This document shows positions 8,480-18,575 of a stretch of 64,000 nt of DNA, in pieces (the stretch's first letter is position 1; each line of letters starts with the position of its first letter). The DNA comes from CAWABB01 sp963780165 (GTDB lineage Bacteria > Bacteroidota > Ignavibacteria > UBA10030 > UBA6906), in contig CAWABB010000006.1 in NCBI GenBank assembly GCA_963780165.1, positions 62,001 to 126,000 of the forward strand, given 5' to 3'. Under the pieces are notes generated by a model. It saw only the letters and a list, made by a program, of their open reading frames with translations. It ran no database searches and was not told the DNA's origin. The position numbers were made by a program, and so were the translations under genes.

Positions 8480-10015
8480 CTACAGCAAGCTCCTATCCAG
8501 ACTCCTGTACTGGATCGCCTCGCTCACGTGCTCCGGCCGGATGCAGCCTGATCCGGCCAGGTCGGCGATCGTCCGTGCGACCTTCAGGATCCGGTCGTAG
8601 GCGCGGGCCGAGAGGCCGAGCCGCGTGATCGCCATCTTCAGCAGCTGCTCACACGCGTCGTCCACCGTGCAGATCTGCCGAATCTCCTGCGGCCGCATGT
8701 CCGCATTTGAGTAGACTCCCTTCACACCCGCGAACCGTCCGGCCTGAATCTCTCGTGCCGCGGTCACCCGTTCGCGTATGCGGCTGGACGTCTCGCCCGC
8801 CTCCTTGCTCGCAAGCTCCCGGTACTTCACGGCGGGCACATCGATGTGCAGGTCGATACGGTCCATCAACGGGCCGGAGATCCGCATCAGGTATTTCTGG
8901 ACGCTCCATGCCTGGCAGGCGCACTCCTTGTTCGGGTCGCCGAAGTGTCCGCACGGACAGGGATTCATCGCACACACGAGCATGAAGTTGGCGGGAAACT
9001 CGACGGAGAGACGGGAGCGGCTGATCGTGACGCGGCCGTCTTCCAGGGGCTGACGCAGGACCTCGAGAGCGTTCCGCTCGAATTCCGGAAGTTCATCGAG
9101 GAAGAGGACGCCGTGATGCGCAAGCGAGATCTCGCCCGGGCGCGGCAGCAATCCCCCACCCACCAGGGCAGCGTCCGAAATCGTGTGATGCGGAGCCCTG
9201 AAGGGCCTTGTCCCAACGAGCGCGGTCTCTGGAGGGAGGATGCTCGCGACCGAATGGATCGTGGTTGTCTCGAGCGCCTCCTCGAACGTCATCGGAGGAA
9301 GGATACTCGGCAATCGCTTCGCGAGCATCGTCTTTCCGGAGCCGGGCGGTCCGACGAGGAGGATGTTGTGTGCGCCCGCAGCCGCGACCTCCAGCGCGCG
9401 CTTCACGTTCTCCTGCCCCTTCACGTCGGAGAAGTCTGACAGGTACTGCCGGTCGTGCGCGAACAGCTCGTCCACGTTTACGGAGAGCGGCAGAAGCCGG
9501 GCGTGGTCGGCGTTCAGGAACTCGACGACCTCCTTCAGCGTCGCCACGGGATAGACAGCGACACTACTCACCATGGCGGCTTCTTTGCCGTTCTCCCGGG
9601 GCACGACCAGCCCGCGGATCCCGCGTCGGCGTGCTTCCATGGCTATCGGCAGGACCCCGTGGACCGGCCGGATCCCGCCATCAAGCGCGAGTTCCCCAAG
9701 CAACACGAACTCACCGAGCACTTCCTGCGAGACCTGGTCCGTAGCGGCCAGAATCCCTATCGCCATCGAAACGTCGAACGCCGACCCCTCTTTTCTGATG
9801 TCCGCCGGGGCGAGATTGATGGTGATCTTGCGGATGGGGAATTCATAGCCGCAGTTCCGGATCGCGGCCGAGATCCGCTCCCTGCTCTCGCGGACGGTGT
9901 TATCGGGGAGGCCGACGATGGAGAAGCCGGGGATCTGCTTGTCGAGGTTGGTCTCGACCTCGATCAGGACCGCGTTAACGCCGTATGTGGAGGCGGTCAG
10001 TACGCGTGAGAGCAT
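8480..10015 (-). CDS. comM: ComM/YifB-type Mg-chelatase-like AAA+ ATPase
   Basis: 511 residues, full length. ComM is a hexameric helicase that promotes branch migration during natural transformation (family knowledge). N-terminal Lon-substrate-like domain (about 1-180), then the AAA+ core with Walker A GPPGSGKT (222-229), a Cys-rich insertion (CAMNPCPCGHFGDP) and a C-terminal Mg-chelatase lid ending SEAIQYRSLDRSLL. Its 3' end is partly duplicated as the relic at 5880-5957. Confidence 0.95.
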   Translation of the reverse strand: MLSRVLTASTYGVNAVLIEVETNLDKQIPGFSIVGLPDNTVRESRERISAAIRNCGYEFPIRKITINLAPADIRKEGSAFDVSMAIGILAATDQVSQEVLGEFVLLGELALDGGIRPVHGVLPIAMEARRRGIRGLVVPRENGKEAAMVSSVAVYPVATLKEVVEFLNADHARLLPLSVNVDELFAHDRQYLSDFSDVKGQENVKRALEVAAAGAHNILLVGPPGSGKTMLAKRLPSILPPMTFEEALETTTIHSVASILPPETALVGTRPFRAPHHTISDAALVGGGLLPRPGEISLAHHGVLFLDELPEFERNALEVLRQPLEDGRVTISRSRLSVEFPANFMLVCAMNPCPCGHFGDPNKECACQAWSVQKYLMRISGPLMDRIDLHIDVPAVKYRELASKEAGETSSRIRERVTAAREIQAGRFAGVKGVYSNADMRPQEIRQICTVDDACEQLLKMAITRLGLSARAYDRILKVARTIADLAGSGCIRPEHVSEAIQYRSLDRSLL

Positions 10016-10214
10016 CCCGGGTCACCCACTCTTCTTACTCGGAGGGGGGAACGTTTGCGAAAGATGCCTGGAGGGAGTCCAGGGACTTGGCCGGTCCGGG
10101 GGAGGGTCTCCTTCGCAACCGGATTCCCTGTGGGCGGAGATCGGCGTAAACGCTGGGACCGGCACCGGGGGAAGGAGCCTGCAGGGTTCTGGCCGATCCG
10201 GTGTACCGGAAGCG

Positions 10215-10243
10215 TTGATTCTAGAATCCCACTCCCCTATCTT
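10215..10243 (+). promoter_or_regulatory. candidate promoter of the hybrid sensor gene
   Basis: TTGATT, 17 bp, TATCTT, about 75 bp before the ATG. The -10 is only a moderate match. The rest of the 10016-10318 gap holds a palindrome (10284-10300) and nothing else I recognise. Confidence 0.4.
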
Positions 10244-10283
10244 CCCCTCTTACAGGCCGTCTTTTGAGCCGCAGGAATCGCGG

Positions 10284-10300
10284 TCCCGCCTTCGGCGGGA
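10284..10300. repeat. TCCCGCC-TTC-GGCGGGA palindrome
   Basis: Perfect 7-bp stem with a 3-nt loop in the leader of the hybrid sensor gene. Related copies lie at 30839, 42215 and 60952, and a near copy is inside the terminator at 57184. Confidence 0.7.
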
Positions 10301-10318
10301 TCAAATTATCCGTGATCC

Positions 10319-13300
10319 ATGGATCATCGAAAATTCCATCGGTTTCCCATGATCGGCTCCTTCCTCTGCAATATGTGGCACTTCGCGGTTCCCCGCCGGG
10401 CATCGTTCGCCCTCCGGACCGCCCTCACGCTCCTGGTGTTCATCGCATTTTCCCACCCTCTCGCTTCGCAATACAAGCTCCTCCCCGTTCTCCATTTCAA
10501 CCACCTCACGACAGCCGACGGTCTCCCGACTGACAACATCTTCGGCGTTGCGCGCGACAGCAAAGGCTTCGTCTGGGTTGGTACCGGAAACGGACTGGCC
10601 AGATATGACGGGTACGGCTTCAAGACCTACCGCAACCTGCTGAATGATTCCTCCTCTCTATCGTCCGGCATGGTCATGATGGTGAAAGAGGACAGTAGAC
10701 ATCGCCTCTGGGTGGGGACATGGGATGCAGGTCTGAGCCTTTATGACCCCGGCCGTGATTGCTTCATCAATTTCTATCCACGACCCGGAGACTCCACCTG
10801 GCTTCAGACACGGTCGGTGTATTCAATGGTGGAGGACGCCGACGGAGTTCTCTGGTTCGGGACGAGCAAAGGAGAGGGGGGGATTGTTCGCGTAGATTTG
10901 CCGCAGGCCGCAGAAGCTGGCAACATGGAGGATCTTGCGCGCGGCATCCAATTCAAAACATACCGTCTCGGGACGCCGCGCAACGGCGCAAATGACCTGT
11001 ACATGCACTCCGATGGCAGGATCCTCGTGGCTTCTGACAGCGGACTGCTGTTCTTCGACCGCAGGACCGGTGCGATCTCGCGTCCGGACTTCCCTGACCC
11101 AATCGGTCTGCGACTCAATTCCGTCTTCATATGGCGTCTCATTCAAGACCAAGCTGCAAACCTCTGGCTGCCGACATCAGACGGTCTTTTCAAGATCAAC
11201 TGGCAGGACGGGAAGGTTCTGAACTATCGACACAGCAAGGATGACCCCCTCTCGATTGCCAGGGATGACCTTCAGGACGGCGTGCTGGACAGGGAAGGGA
11301 ACATCTGGCTTGCGAGCACTGAAGGGGTACAACTCTTTTCACCCGCGACGGGAAGATGCATGCAGTACCTGACGTCTGGCTCGCCTCCCGGTGGCAATGC
11401 CAGCATGATGCTGACGCTCGACCAGACGGGGACTCTCTGGATCAGTACGGGCGGTGGCGGCCTCTACTGGCTCAGCGAGAAGTCCCTGCGGTTTCCGCAC
11501 TATTCGCATGGACGCCAGGGAACGCCGGCATGGGGATTTGAATCGATCGAACGCGCGCGGGACGGTGAGTACTGGTTCTGCTCCTACGGGTGGGTGCACC
11601 GGGTGAACGTCCAGGAGCGGACCATTGTGAAGTCCATTGATGTTATGCGGGGTGCAAAGGCGACGTATTGGGAGTCCAACTTGCGTACGTCGTTCCTCGA
11701 TGAACACGGGACGCTGTGGTACGGCACCTGGGGACCCGGCCTTTACAGAGTCGATCTGGCCACACAGCAGGTAACGAGCTTTCAATATCCGGCTCGGCTC
11801 GCGGGGGATGCTGCGGTGAGGAGCATTGCCCCGGGGTCGGGTGATTCCCTCTGGATAGCGGCAGCACATGACGGCCTCTGGAAATTCGATCCCGCATCAG
11901 GCAGGTTCCAGCGAGGGTCCAGGACGCCGTTTCCCCGAGGCAATGACGTCATGAAGGATCGGAGCGGGATGATCTGGGTGGCCACGATTCTCGACGGCCT
12001 CTATCGTATTGATCCGGTCACCGACTCGGTAGAACATTTCGTGCACGACCGCACCGACCCGAATTCTTTGAGCAGCGATCGAACGAACAGTCTGTACGAA
12101 GACCCTTCCGGGAGAGTATGGTTCGGGGCTGTCAATGTCATCAACCGCTGGAATCCGACTAGCAGAACCTTCACGCGATATCCCAATCCTGCATTCCCGG
12201 AGGCGAATACCGCGCGTGTTATCGGATCGGACCGGAAAGGCAGGCTGTGGGTATCGTACGGGAACGGGCTGTTGGCGATGTTCGACGCTTCCGCCGGTCA
12301 GTTCGTGAACTTTGATGGTTCAGATGGCGTCTGCGGCTATGTGTTCGACATGGAGAACCTGGCGGACGGGAATCTGCTGCTCAGCGGCTCTGGTGGCGTG
12401 AACATATTTGACCCTGACAGCGTCCTGGATGTCCATCGTACGGAGCCCCCCCTCGTGTTCACCCGGATGAGCATTAATGATCGTTCGGTCGTTCCGACAG
12501 CGATGGTCGATGGGTCCGGCTCTTTGCAGCTTCCTTCTGATCAGAACGTTATCGAGCTGGAATTCGCGGCCCTCGACATCGATGCCCCGCAGCTGGTCGA
12601 ATATCGGTACCGGCTGGAAGGCCTGGAAAAGGAGTGGGTGGAACCCAAAGACCGTCGCTACGTGCGGTACCCCGGCCTCCGCCCAGGGGAGTACCGGTTC
12701 AGGGTCAGGGCGGTTTCCTCCCGCGGCGAGTGGCCTGACAGGGAGATCGCGCTGGCGATCAGCATCGCTCCTCCCTGGTGGCAGACGCGGTGGGCATACG
12801 GTGGATACGGGCTGTTGGTGCTTACACTTGTGGCCGCGGCGTATCAGCTGAGACTGAAGCAACTGCGTCTGAAGCAACAGGTCGAGATGGAACGCTTTCA
12901 GGCAGAACGCATTGCGGAGGTGGACAGACTGAAATCCCGGTTCTTTGCGAATGTGTCCCATGAATTCAGAACGCCGCTCACGTTGATACTCGGACCGGCT
13001 GAACAGGCGATTGAATCGACCCGGGAACCAGTGACGCGTAAGAAGCTGCTCCTCATCAAGGACAACACGGAGAGACTGCACTCACTCGTCAACCAATTGC
13101 TCGATTTCTCTCGCCTGGAATCGGGCACGATGAAGCTCCAGGTGTCCCGCATTGATGTGGTGGAGTTCCTGCGGCGGACGGCGATGTCGTTTGAATCGTG
13201 GGCCGAGAGGAAGAGGATCGACCTGGAGTTCCGCTCTGAGATTGACTCGGCCAGCGGCTTCATCGACACGGACAAGCTGGAGAAGATTCTCAACAACCTG

Positions 13301-14485
13301 ATGTCGAATGCGTTGAAGTTCACGCCGGACGGCGGGGCGGTTGTGGTTTCCGCGCAACTCACCGCCCCGGAGAGGGGTGCATCACTCACTGTCACTGTGT
13401 CCGACTCCGGTCCCGGCATTGCCCCTGAGCATCTTCCCCACATCTTCGACCGCTTCTACCGTGCCGATGAAATTCACACGACCGAAGGAACGGGGATCGG
13501 TCTTGCGCTCACGAAGGAGCTCGTGGAACTCCATCACGGGAGAATAGATGCACAGAGCACACCCGGCCAGGGATCGGTGTTTACGGTAACCCTGCCGATT
13601 GGAGAGTCCGCGTATCGGCGGGACGAGATCCTGGAGTCTCCCCTTCAGGGCGAGAGGCCTGAGCATGCTCCCAGTGTCGGCTCTCTCGAAGCATCGGGGG
13701 ATATTCCTGCCTCACAGTCGACGGATGGAAAGCCGATTGTGCTTATCGTGGAGGATAACGCGGACCTCCGCAGGTATATTCGAGAGTTCCTTGAACCTGA
13801 ATATGCGGTCCGCGAGGCGAAGGACGGGAAAGAGGGTCACGATCAGGCGACAGAAGTCGTTCCGGACATTGTCATCACCGATCTGATGATGCCGAAAATG
13901 GACGGGATGGAACTCTGCCGTGCATTGAAAGAAGACGTACGGACCAGCCATATTCCGGTGATCCTCCTGACCGCCCGGGCGGGGACCGAGAGCAAGATCG
14001 AGGGGCTGGAAACCGGTGCTGACGACTACGTCACCAAGCCGTTTGATGCCAAGGAACTTATCGCACGCGTGCGGAACTTGATTCAGCAGCGGCGCTTGCT
14101 GCGCACAAAGTTCTCGGCTGGCGTGGTTCTGAAACCAGGTGACGTGACGGTGACGTCCCTCGACGACGCATTCTTGAAAAGGGTCATGGACACAGTGGAA
14201 AAACGGATGGGCGACGAAAGCTTCGGGGTTGAAGAGATCGCCCACGAGGTGGCACTCAGCCGGAGGCATCTCGACCGGAAGCTGGCGGGCCTCACCAACC
14301 TTTCTGCGGCCGAATTCGTCCGGTATATGCGTCTTCAGCGGGCCCGGGAGCTACTTATGAAAGATGCCGCCACGGTGGCCGAGATTGCCTTCCAGGTCGG
14401 CTTCGGAAGCCCCTCGTATTTCAGCACTTGCTTCCGCGAGCGATTTGGCTGTTTACCCTCCGAGATACACAGGAAGTCCTCCTAG
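10319..14485 (+). CDS. hybrid two-component system sensor/regulator (HTCS, one-piece)
   Basis: 1388 residues. The N-terminal signal/anchor segment is about 25-50; ATGs at residues 11 and 19 are alternative starts. Next come repeated two-component propeller blades (many copies of GLxRYDG, WVGTxxxGL or IWVAT; about 60-720) forming two beta-propellers in the periplasm, a Y_Y_Y domain (about 725-805), one membrane helix (about 820-840), HisKA with H881 in SHEFRTP, HATPase with NNLMSNALKF and GTGIGLAL, a receiver domain with phosphoacceptor D1188 (VITDLMMPK), and an AraC-type DNA-binding domain to the end. In Bacteroidetes such proteins sense glycans and switch on adjacent use genes (family knowledge). 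The only adjacent candidate here is the beta-helix gene. Confidence 0.95.
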   Translation: MDHRKFHRFPMIGSFLCNMWHFAVPRRASFALRTALTLLVFIAFSHPLASQYKLLPVLHFNHLTTADGLPTDNIFGVARDSKGFVWVGTGNGLARYDGYGFKTYRNLLNDSSSLSSGMVMMVKEDSRHRLWVGTWDAGLSLYDPGRDCFINFYPRPGDSTWLQTRSVYSMVEDADGVLWFGTSKGEGGIVRVDLPQAAEAGNMEDLARGIQFKTYRLGTPRNGANDLYMHSDGRILVASDSGLLFFDRRTGAISRPDFPDPIGLRLNSVFIWRLIQDQAANLWLPTSDGLFKINWQDGKVLNYRHSKDDPLSIARDDLQDGVLDREGNIWLASTEGVQLFSPATGRCMQYLTSGSPPGGNASMMLTLDQTGTLWISTGGGGLYWLSEKSLRFPHYSHGRQGTPAWGFESIERARDGEYWFCSYGWVHRVNVQERTIVKSIDVMRGAKATYWESNLRTSFLDEHGTLWYGTWGPGLYRVDLATQQVTSFQYPARLAGDAAVRSIAPGSGDSLWIAAAHDGLWKFDPASGRFQRGSRTPFPRGNDVMKDRSGMIWVATILDGLYRIDPVTDSVEHFVHDRTDPNSLSSDRTNSLYEDPSGRVWFGAVNVINRWNPTSRTFTRYPNPAFPEANTARVIGSDRKGRLWVSYGNGLLAMFDASAGQFVNFDGSDGVCGYVFDMENLADGNLLLSGSGGVNIFDPDSVLDVHRTEPPLVFTRMSINDRSVVPTAMVDGSGSLQLPSDQNVIELEFAALDIDAPQLVEYRYRLEGLEKEWVEPKDRRYVRYPGLRPGEYRFRVRAVSSRGEWPDREIALAISIAPPWWQTRWAYGGYGLLVLTLVAAAYQLRLKQLRLKQQVEMERFQAERIAEVDRLKSRFFANVSHEFRTPLTLILGPAEQAIESTREPVTRKKLLLIKDNTERLHSLVNQLLDFSRLESGTMKLQVSRIDVVEFLRRTAMSFESWAERKRIDLEFRSEIDSASGFIDTDKLEKILNNLMSNALKFTPDGGAVVVSAQLTAPERGASLTVTVSDSGPGIAPEHLPHIFDRFYRADEIHTTEGTGIGLALTKELVELHHGRIDAQSTPGQGSVFTVTLPIGESAYRRDEILESPLQGERPEHAPSVGSLEASGDIPASQSTDGKPIVLIVEDNADLRRYIREFLEPEYAVREAKDGKEGHDQATEVVPDIVITDLMMPKMDGMELCRALKEDVRTSHIPVILLTARAGTESKIEGLETGADDYVTKPFDAKELIARVRNLIQQRRLLRTKFSAGVVLKPGDVTVTSLDDAFLKRVMDTVEKRMGDESFGVEEIAHEVALSRRHLDRKLAGLTNLSAAEFVRYMRLQRARELLMKDAATVAEIAFQVGFGSPSYFSTCFRERFGCLPSEIHRKSS

Positions 14486-14751
14486 CGGTCCTTTTTCGTT
14501 GGCCCTCGCCGCCCTCCTGGCACGTCCAAATTTCAATAGTGTTTGTCCAGACCCTGCTACCTCCTCCGCTGTCGATTTCTCTACATTCGACCGGACTCTG
14601 GATAGGAGAACAGCTCCGTGGAACGTTCGACCGTTCCGTCCGCTATCCTCCCCGCAGGCCTGATCTTCCCAAACTGCAGCCAGCATGATGGAACAGGCCT
14701 GCGAGGAACGGACATCCGGGGGCTATATCTCTTTCCCACAGGAGGTCAGCG

Positions 14752-16614
14752 ATGAAAAACGAATTGCTCTCAATTCTGCTGCTTCTCGCGGTACTGGCTC
14801 TCGGTAATTACGACGCATTCGGCCAGGTCGTCGAGGCGAACAACGCACGCAATCCAGCCCTCGCCACGGCACGTCTGGTACCCTCACAGTATGCAACAAT
14901 CCAGGCCGGTATTGATGCCGCCAACGATGGTGACACGGTGCTCGTTTCTGACGGCACCTACTATGAGAACATACGATTCATGGGGAAGAAGATCGTCGTC
15001 GCCAGCACATATCTCACGACAAGCGACACATCGCACATTTCACAGACGATCATCGACGGGAGCAGGGCACTTCTCGTGGACAGCGCCTCCGTTGTGTACT
15101 TCATCTCGGGCGAGGACACCAATTCGGTACTCTGCGGATTCACGATCACGGGAGGCACAGGGACCTACCTCCCGGCGTGGGATACCCGCGAAGGAGGAGG
15201 GGTGCTCTGCATATCCTCGGGCGCGAGACTGATACGGAACATCATTACGGGGAATACGTGTTCAGGCGGCACTCCTGGCAGCACAATCTGGGGCGGCGGA
15301 ATCTCTGCAGACCTGGGAACGATGCTGATCATAGAATGGAATACCGTGAGCGGTAACACGTTGAACGGTGCCTGGGCGGGAGCGGCCGGCATCTACCTCT
15401 GGAATACCACTGCCATTGTCCAGAACAACAGTGTTACCGACAACACAGTGAGCACACAGGGCTCTGAGTCAGCCAGCCATGGGGGTGGCATACTCTGCGA
15501 AGTCGGAACGTTCGTCTTGAAGAACAACTTCATTGCGCGAAACCGTGCCCTGTCTCCAACAGCTACACTGTATCGCAGTTATGGCGGCGGCGTGCTCGTA
15601 CGTGACGGGATTCTGGAGTTCCGCAATAACCGCGTTGTTGACAATCTCATTCAGACCTCGAACAGTGCCAGCGTGTTCACATCCGGTGGCGGCATCTGTT
15701 TGCTTGCCATAGGCGCGTCTGAACTTCGGGAGACAATTCTTTCAGGCAATTACATCGGGGGCAACAGCGCCCTCGGAGGGGCCAATTCGATCGGAGGCGG
15801 CATTGCCATCAGGAATCAGAAGCCCCGGATCGAAAACAACATCATCGAAAAGAACATCGCTTCTATCGGAGGTGGCATCGGGATCGAAGGGTCACTTTCG
15901 GCTGCTCCGGCGGTTCTGGTCAACAACACGATCTACGATAACAATGCAGCGCAGGGAGGCGGCGCACACTTCCATGCCGGAGCAGTAGTTGTTTCGTTCA
16001 ACAACATCTTCTGGGCCGATACGGCGCAGTCCCAGGCCGAGATCTCCGTCAGCGGCTCGACGGCAGAGGTCCACTACTCCGATGTCCAGGGCGGATATTC
16101 TGGCACGGACAATATCGACATCGATCCCCTCTTTGTTCCTGGAGATTCGCTGTTCGGCCTGACGGCGTTGAGTCCCTGCATCGGACGCGGGGTCGACTCG
16201 ATCCAGATCGGTGGCGCTTGGTACCAGTCTCCAACGTCCGACTTCGACGGGAATCCACGTCATCGGCCGGCCGGACTTCAGGGGTCCGATATAGGCGCAC
16301 AGGAGGAGCAGGTTACGACCGGTGCTGATAATGAACGGGCAGATGTGCCGACTCAGTTCGTGCTGCAGCAGAACTATCCGAACCCGTTCAACCCGAGCAC
16401 GACGATCACGTACGAACTGCCGAAGTCCTCAGAGGTCAGATTGAGCGTGTACGACATACTTGGACGTGAGGTATCAGTGCTGGTGAATGAGAGGAGAAAT
16501 GCGGGAGTCCACGAGGTCAAGTTCGACGCCTCTGGCCTCGCGAGCGGGGTGTACTTCTATAGTCTGATGGCGGGTGATTTCGTCCAATCGAAGAGACTCA
16601 TGATTCTGAGGTAG
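14752..16614 (+). CDS. secreted right-handed beta-helix protein with T9SS sorting domain
   Basis: 620 residues: a signal peptide (about 1-24), then the pectin-lyase-like opening YATIQAGIDAANDGDTVLV, then beta-helix coils (about 70-430) with many Asn-rich turns (NNSVTDNTV, ENNIIEKNI, VNNTIYDNNA), and a type A sorting domain from about 535 (NYPNPFNPSTTITYEL to RLMILR). A GGAGGT ribosome site is 6 bp before the ATG. The fold is shared by polysaccharide lyases and by adhesins; I see no identifiable catalytic set, so the activity is open. It follows the HTCS gene on the same strand after 266 bp in which I see no clear feature. Confidence 0.88.
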   Translation: MKNELLSILLLLAVLALGNYDAFGQVVEANNARNPALATARLVPSQYATIQAGIDAANDGDTVLVSDGTYYENIRFMGKKIVVASTYLTTSDTSHISQTIIDGSRALLVDSASVVYFISGEDTNSVLCGFTITGGTGTYLPAWDTREGGGVLCISSGARLIRNIITGNTCSGGTPGSTIWGGGISADLGTMLIIEWNTVSGNTLNGAWAGAAGIYLWNTTAIVQNNSVTDNTVSTQGSESASHGGGILCEVGTFVLKNNFIARNRALSPTATLYRSYGGGVLVRDGILEFRNNRVVDNLIQTSNSASVFTSGGGICLLAIGASELRETILSGNYIGGNSALGGANSIGGGIAIRNQKPRIENNIIEKNIASIGGGIGIEGSLSAAPAVLVNNTIYDNNAAQGGGAHFHAGAVVVSFNNIFWADTAQSQAEISVSGSTAEVHYSDVQGGYSGTDNIDIDPLFVPGDSLFGLTALSPCIGRGVDSIQIGGAWYQSPTSDFDGNPRHRPAGLQGSDIGAQEEQVTTGADNERADVPTQFVLQQNYPNPFNPSTTITYELPKSSEVRLSVYDILGREVSVLVNERRNAGVHEVKFDASGLASGVYFYSLMAGDFVQSKRLMILR

Positions 16615-16639
16615 TATCCTCCTGACCGAGCGCTCTCCA

Positions 16640-16669
16640 GGCCCGGGCAGTGATGTCCGGGCCCCTTTT
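16640..16669 (+). terminator. rho-independent terminator
   Basis: Stem GGCCCGG/CCGGGCC with a 10-nt loop followed by CCTTTT, 25 bp after the beta-helix stop. The remaining gap to 16804 shows nothing else. Confidence 0.75.
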
Positions 16670-16804
16670 CTGTCTCGTCCCATCCCAGAGACTGCTCGTG
16701 AGCTCGGTGTTCACTGACCTGCCCCCTTCCGGATCGGGAGCATCTGGAAGACGGCCCAACCCCGGCTTGGCGATCGCAAGGACTGCCGCTTTGCGGGAGG
16801 TTTG

Positions 16805-18499
16805 CTAGCGCACGCCCCGCGCCGGATTCCCGTGAGGGGGCCGGCGCGAGTGGAAATCGGTCGACCGCTGATACATGCCGGCGATGCTGAGCACGGTCGC
16901 TTCATCGTACAGCCGGCCAATGAACGTGATGCTGGTGGGAGTATTCCGCTTCGTCCAGCCGTTCGGAACGACGACGCACGGGTGCCCGGTGAGGTTCGTG
17001 AGCAGCAGGTTGTCGCCGTCGAACGATGGAGACACGTAGACGTCGACGAGCTTCATCAGCGAATCCATCGCCGCGATCAGGCGTGTTCGGTGGCGGTTCG
17101 CCTGAATGTACTCGACCGCCGGAATGAACCGCGCGGTCCGGAATGAGTTCGGCCAGGCGTTCTTGATCTGCCGGACCAGCTGATCGTCGGCGCCGCTCCG
17201 GGTGAGCTCATCGAACGCCGCTGCGGCTTCGGCAGACAGGATGATCGACATGTCCGGGACCGGAAACTTCGGGAGATCGATCGGAATCAGCGTCGCCCCG
17301 AGCGAGCGAAGCTTTGCGAGCGTGGCAAGGTCGTTCTCCTTGTTCTCCTTTGCACTGTCAATGTCGGTCTTGAGGTACCCGATCCGGAGACCTGATAGCG
17401 TACGGGAGTAATCGTACGCAAAGGGAGCATCCACAACCGTCTGATCAATCCCATCACTTCCACGGATGGCGTTGAACACGACGGCGCAATCCTCGGCGCT
17501 CCGGCAGATGGGCCCGATCTTGTCCATGCTCCAGCTTAGGGCCATGGCACCCGCCCGGCTGACGCGGCCGAACGTCGGCCGCAACCCCGTCACGCCGCAG
17601 CGCGATGCGGGCGACACAATCGAGCCGTACGTCTCGGTGCCGATGGCGAACGCCACGAGTCCGGCCGCGGTCGCCGATGCCGACCCCGCCGACGATCCGC
17701 TCGACCCTTCCTTCAGGTCCCACGGGTTCTTCGTGACCCCTCCAAACCAGACATCTCCCCACGCCAGCTCCCCCACCGACGTCTTCGCCACGAGCACGGC
17801 ACCCGCTTCCTCGAGCTTCCGGATGACGGTGGCGTCGTAGTCGAACACCTGATTCTTATAGGGCACAGAGCCCCAGGTGGTCCTGATCCCGGCCGTCGCG
17901 AGCAGGTCCTTGGCGCCGTACGGGATGCCGTGCAGCGGCCCCCGATCCTTGCCGGCTGCCAGCTCCCGGTCAGCCCGCTCGGCCTGCTTCATGGCAAGCG
18001 CCTCGGTCAATGTCACGACGCACTCGAGCTCCGGACCGTACTTCTTCAACCTTCCGAGGTACATGTTGGTGAGCTGAACCGAGGTCACCTTCCGGGCCCG
18101 AAGGAGAGCCCCCAGTTCGCCAATCGAGGCATATGCCAGCTCCTCCAGGTTCGCGGGTACCTCGAGGGTCCTGGCGGCAGCAAACTTCGGCTCCACCTGG
18201 GAGAAATAGTACGTTGCCCCCGACGGCCTCGGATCGAAAAAGAGGGCGGGCGGGACGGAATTAGCCAGAGGCACCTTTCGAAGGTTCTCGTAGTTTCCAC
18301 GCTGCTCGGCCAGCCCTTCCAGCATCGAATCCCGCTTGGCATTGCTGAACGAGAGGTCGAAGAGGTTCTCGGCGCCGGCAATGTCCTGTGCCGTGATGGG
18401 CCGGGAGTCCAGGGCAGCCACGAGGAAGCTGGCTCCGAACAGGCCTGCTACGACGAGTGCAACCAGGACGTTAATCGGCTTCAGGGTTTGACGTGCCAT
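16805..18499 (-). CDS. exported amidase-signature hydrolase
   Basis: 564 residues. An N-terminal hydrophobic segment (about 9-30) makes it exported or membrane-anchored, unlike the GatA subunit it otherwise resembles. The amidase signature is complete: catalytic Lys in PYGAKDLLA, the Ser-rich loop EGSSGSSAGSASATAAG with cis-Ser and nucleophile Ser, and TETYGSIVSPASRCGVTGLRPT. The first 120 residues beyond the anchor are an extra domain. GGAGG lies about 9 bp before the ATG. No gatB or gatC is nearby, so a role in amide hydrolysis outside the cytoplasm is more likely than tRNA amidation. Substrate unknown. Confidence 0.88.
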   Translation of the reverse strand: MARQTLKPINVLVALVVAGLFGASFLVAALDSRPITAQDIAGAENLFDLSFSNAKRDSMLEGLAEQRGNYENLRKVPLANSVPPALFFDPRPSGATYYFSQVEPKFAAARTLEVPANLEELAYASIGELGALLRARKVTSVQLTNMYLGRLKKYGPELECVVTLTEALAMKQAERADRELAAGKDRGPLHGIPYGAKDLLATAGIRTTWGSVPYKNQVFDYDATVIRKLEEAGAVLVAKTSVGELAWGDVWFGGVTKNPWDLKEGSSGSSAGSASATAAGLVAFAIGTETYGSIVSPASRCGVTGLRPTFGRVSRAGAMALSWSMDKIGPICRSAEDCAVVFNAIRGSDGIDQTVVDAPFAYDYSRTLSGLRIGYLKTDIDSAKENKENDLATLAKLRSLGATLIPIDLPKFPVPDMSIILSAEAAAAFDELTRSGADDQLVRQIKNAWPNSFRTARFIPAVEYIQANRHRTRLIAAMDSLMKLVDVYVSPSFDGDNLLLTNLTGHPCVVVPNGWTKRNTPTSITFIGRLYDEATVLSIAGMYQRSTDFHSRRPPHGNPARGVR

Positions 18500-18536
18500 G
18501 TGCGGGTCCCTCCCGGGAAGGTGGATCTGGCCAGTA

Positions 18537-18575
18537 CAGGAATCGAAGTGGTCCAGTCAGCGCAGGAATCGAAGT
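18537..18575. repeat. two 13-bp direct repeats in the amidase leader
   Basis: CAGGAATCGAAGT occurs at 18537-18549 and 18563-18575, 26 bp apart, upstream of the amidase start. Possible regulator binding site; no matching regulator is evident. Confidence 0.5.

Noticed and set aside
16805..18499. GatA subunit of tRNA amidotransferase
   Set aside because: A membrane/export segment and an additional N-terminal domain are present and no gatB/gatC is nearby; kept as an exported amidase.
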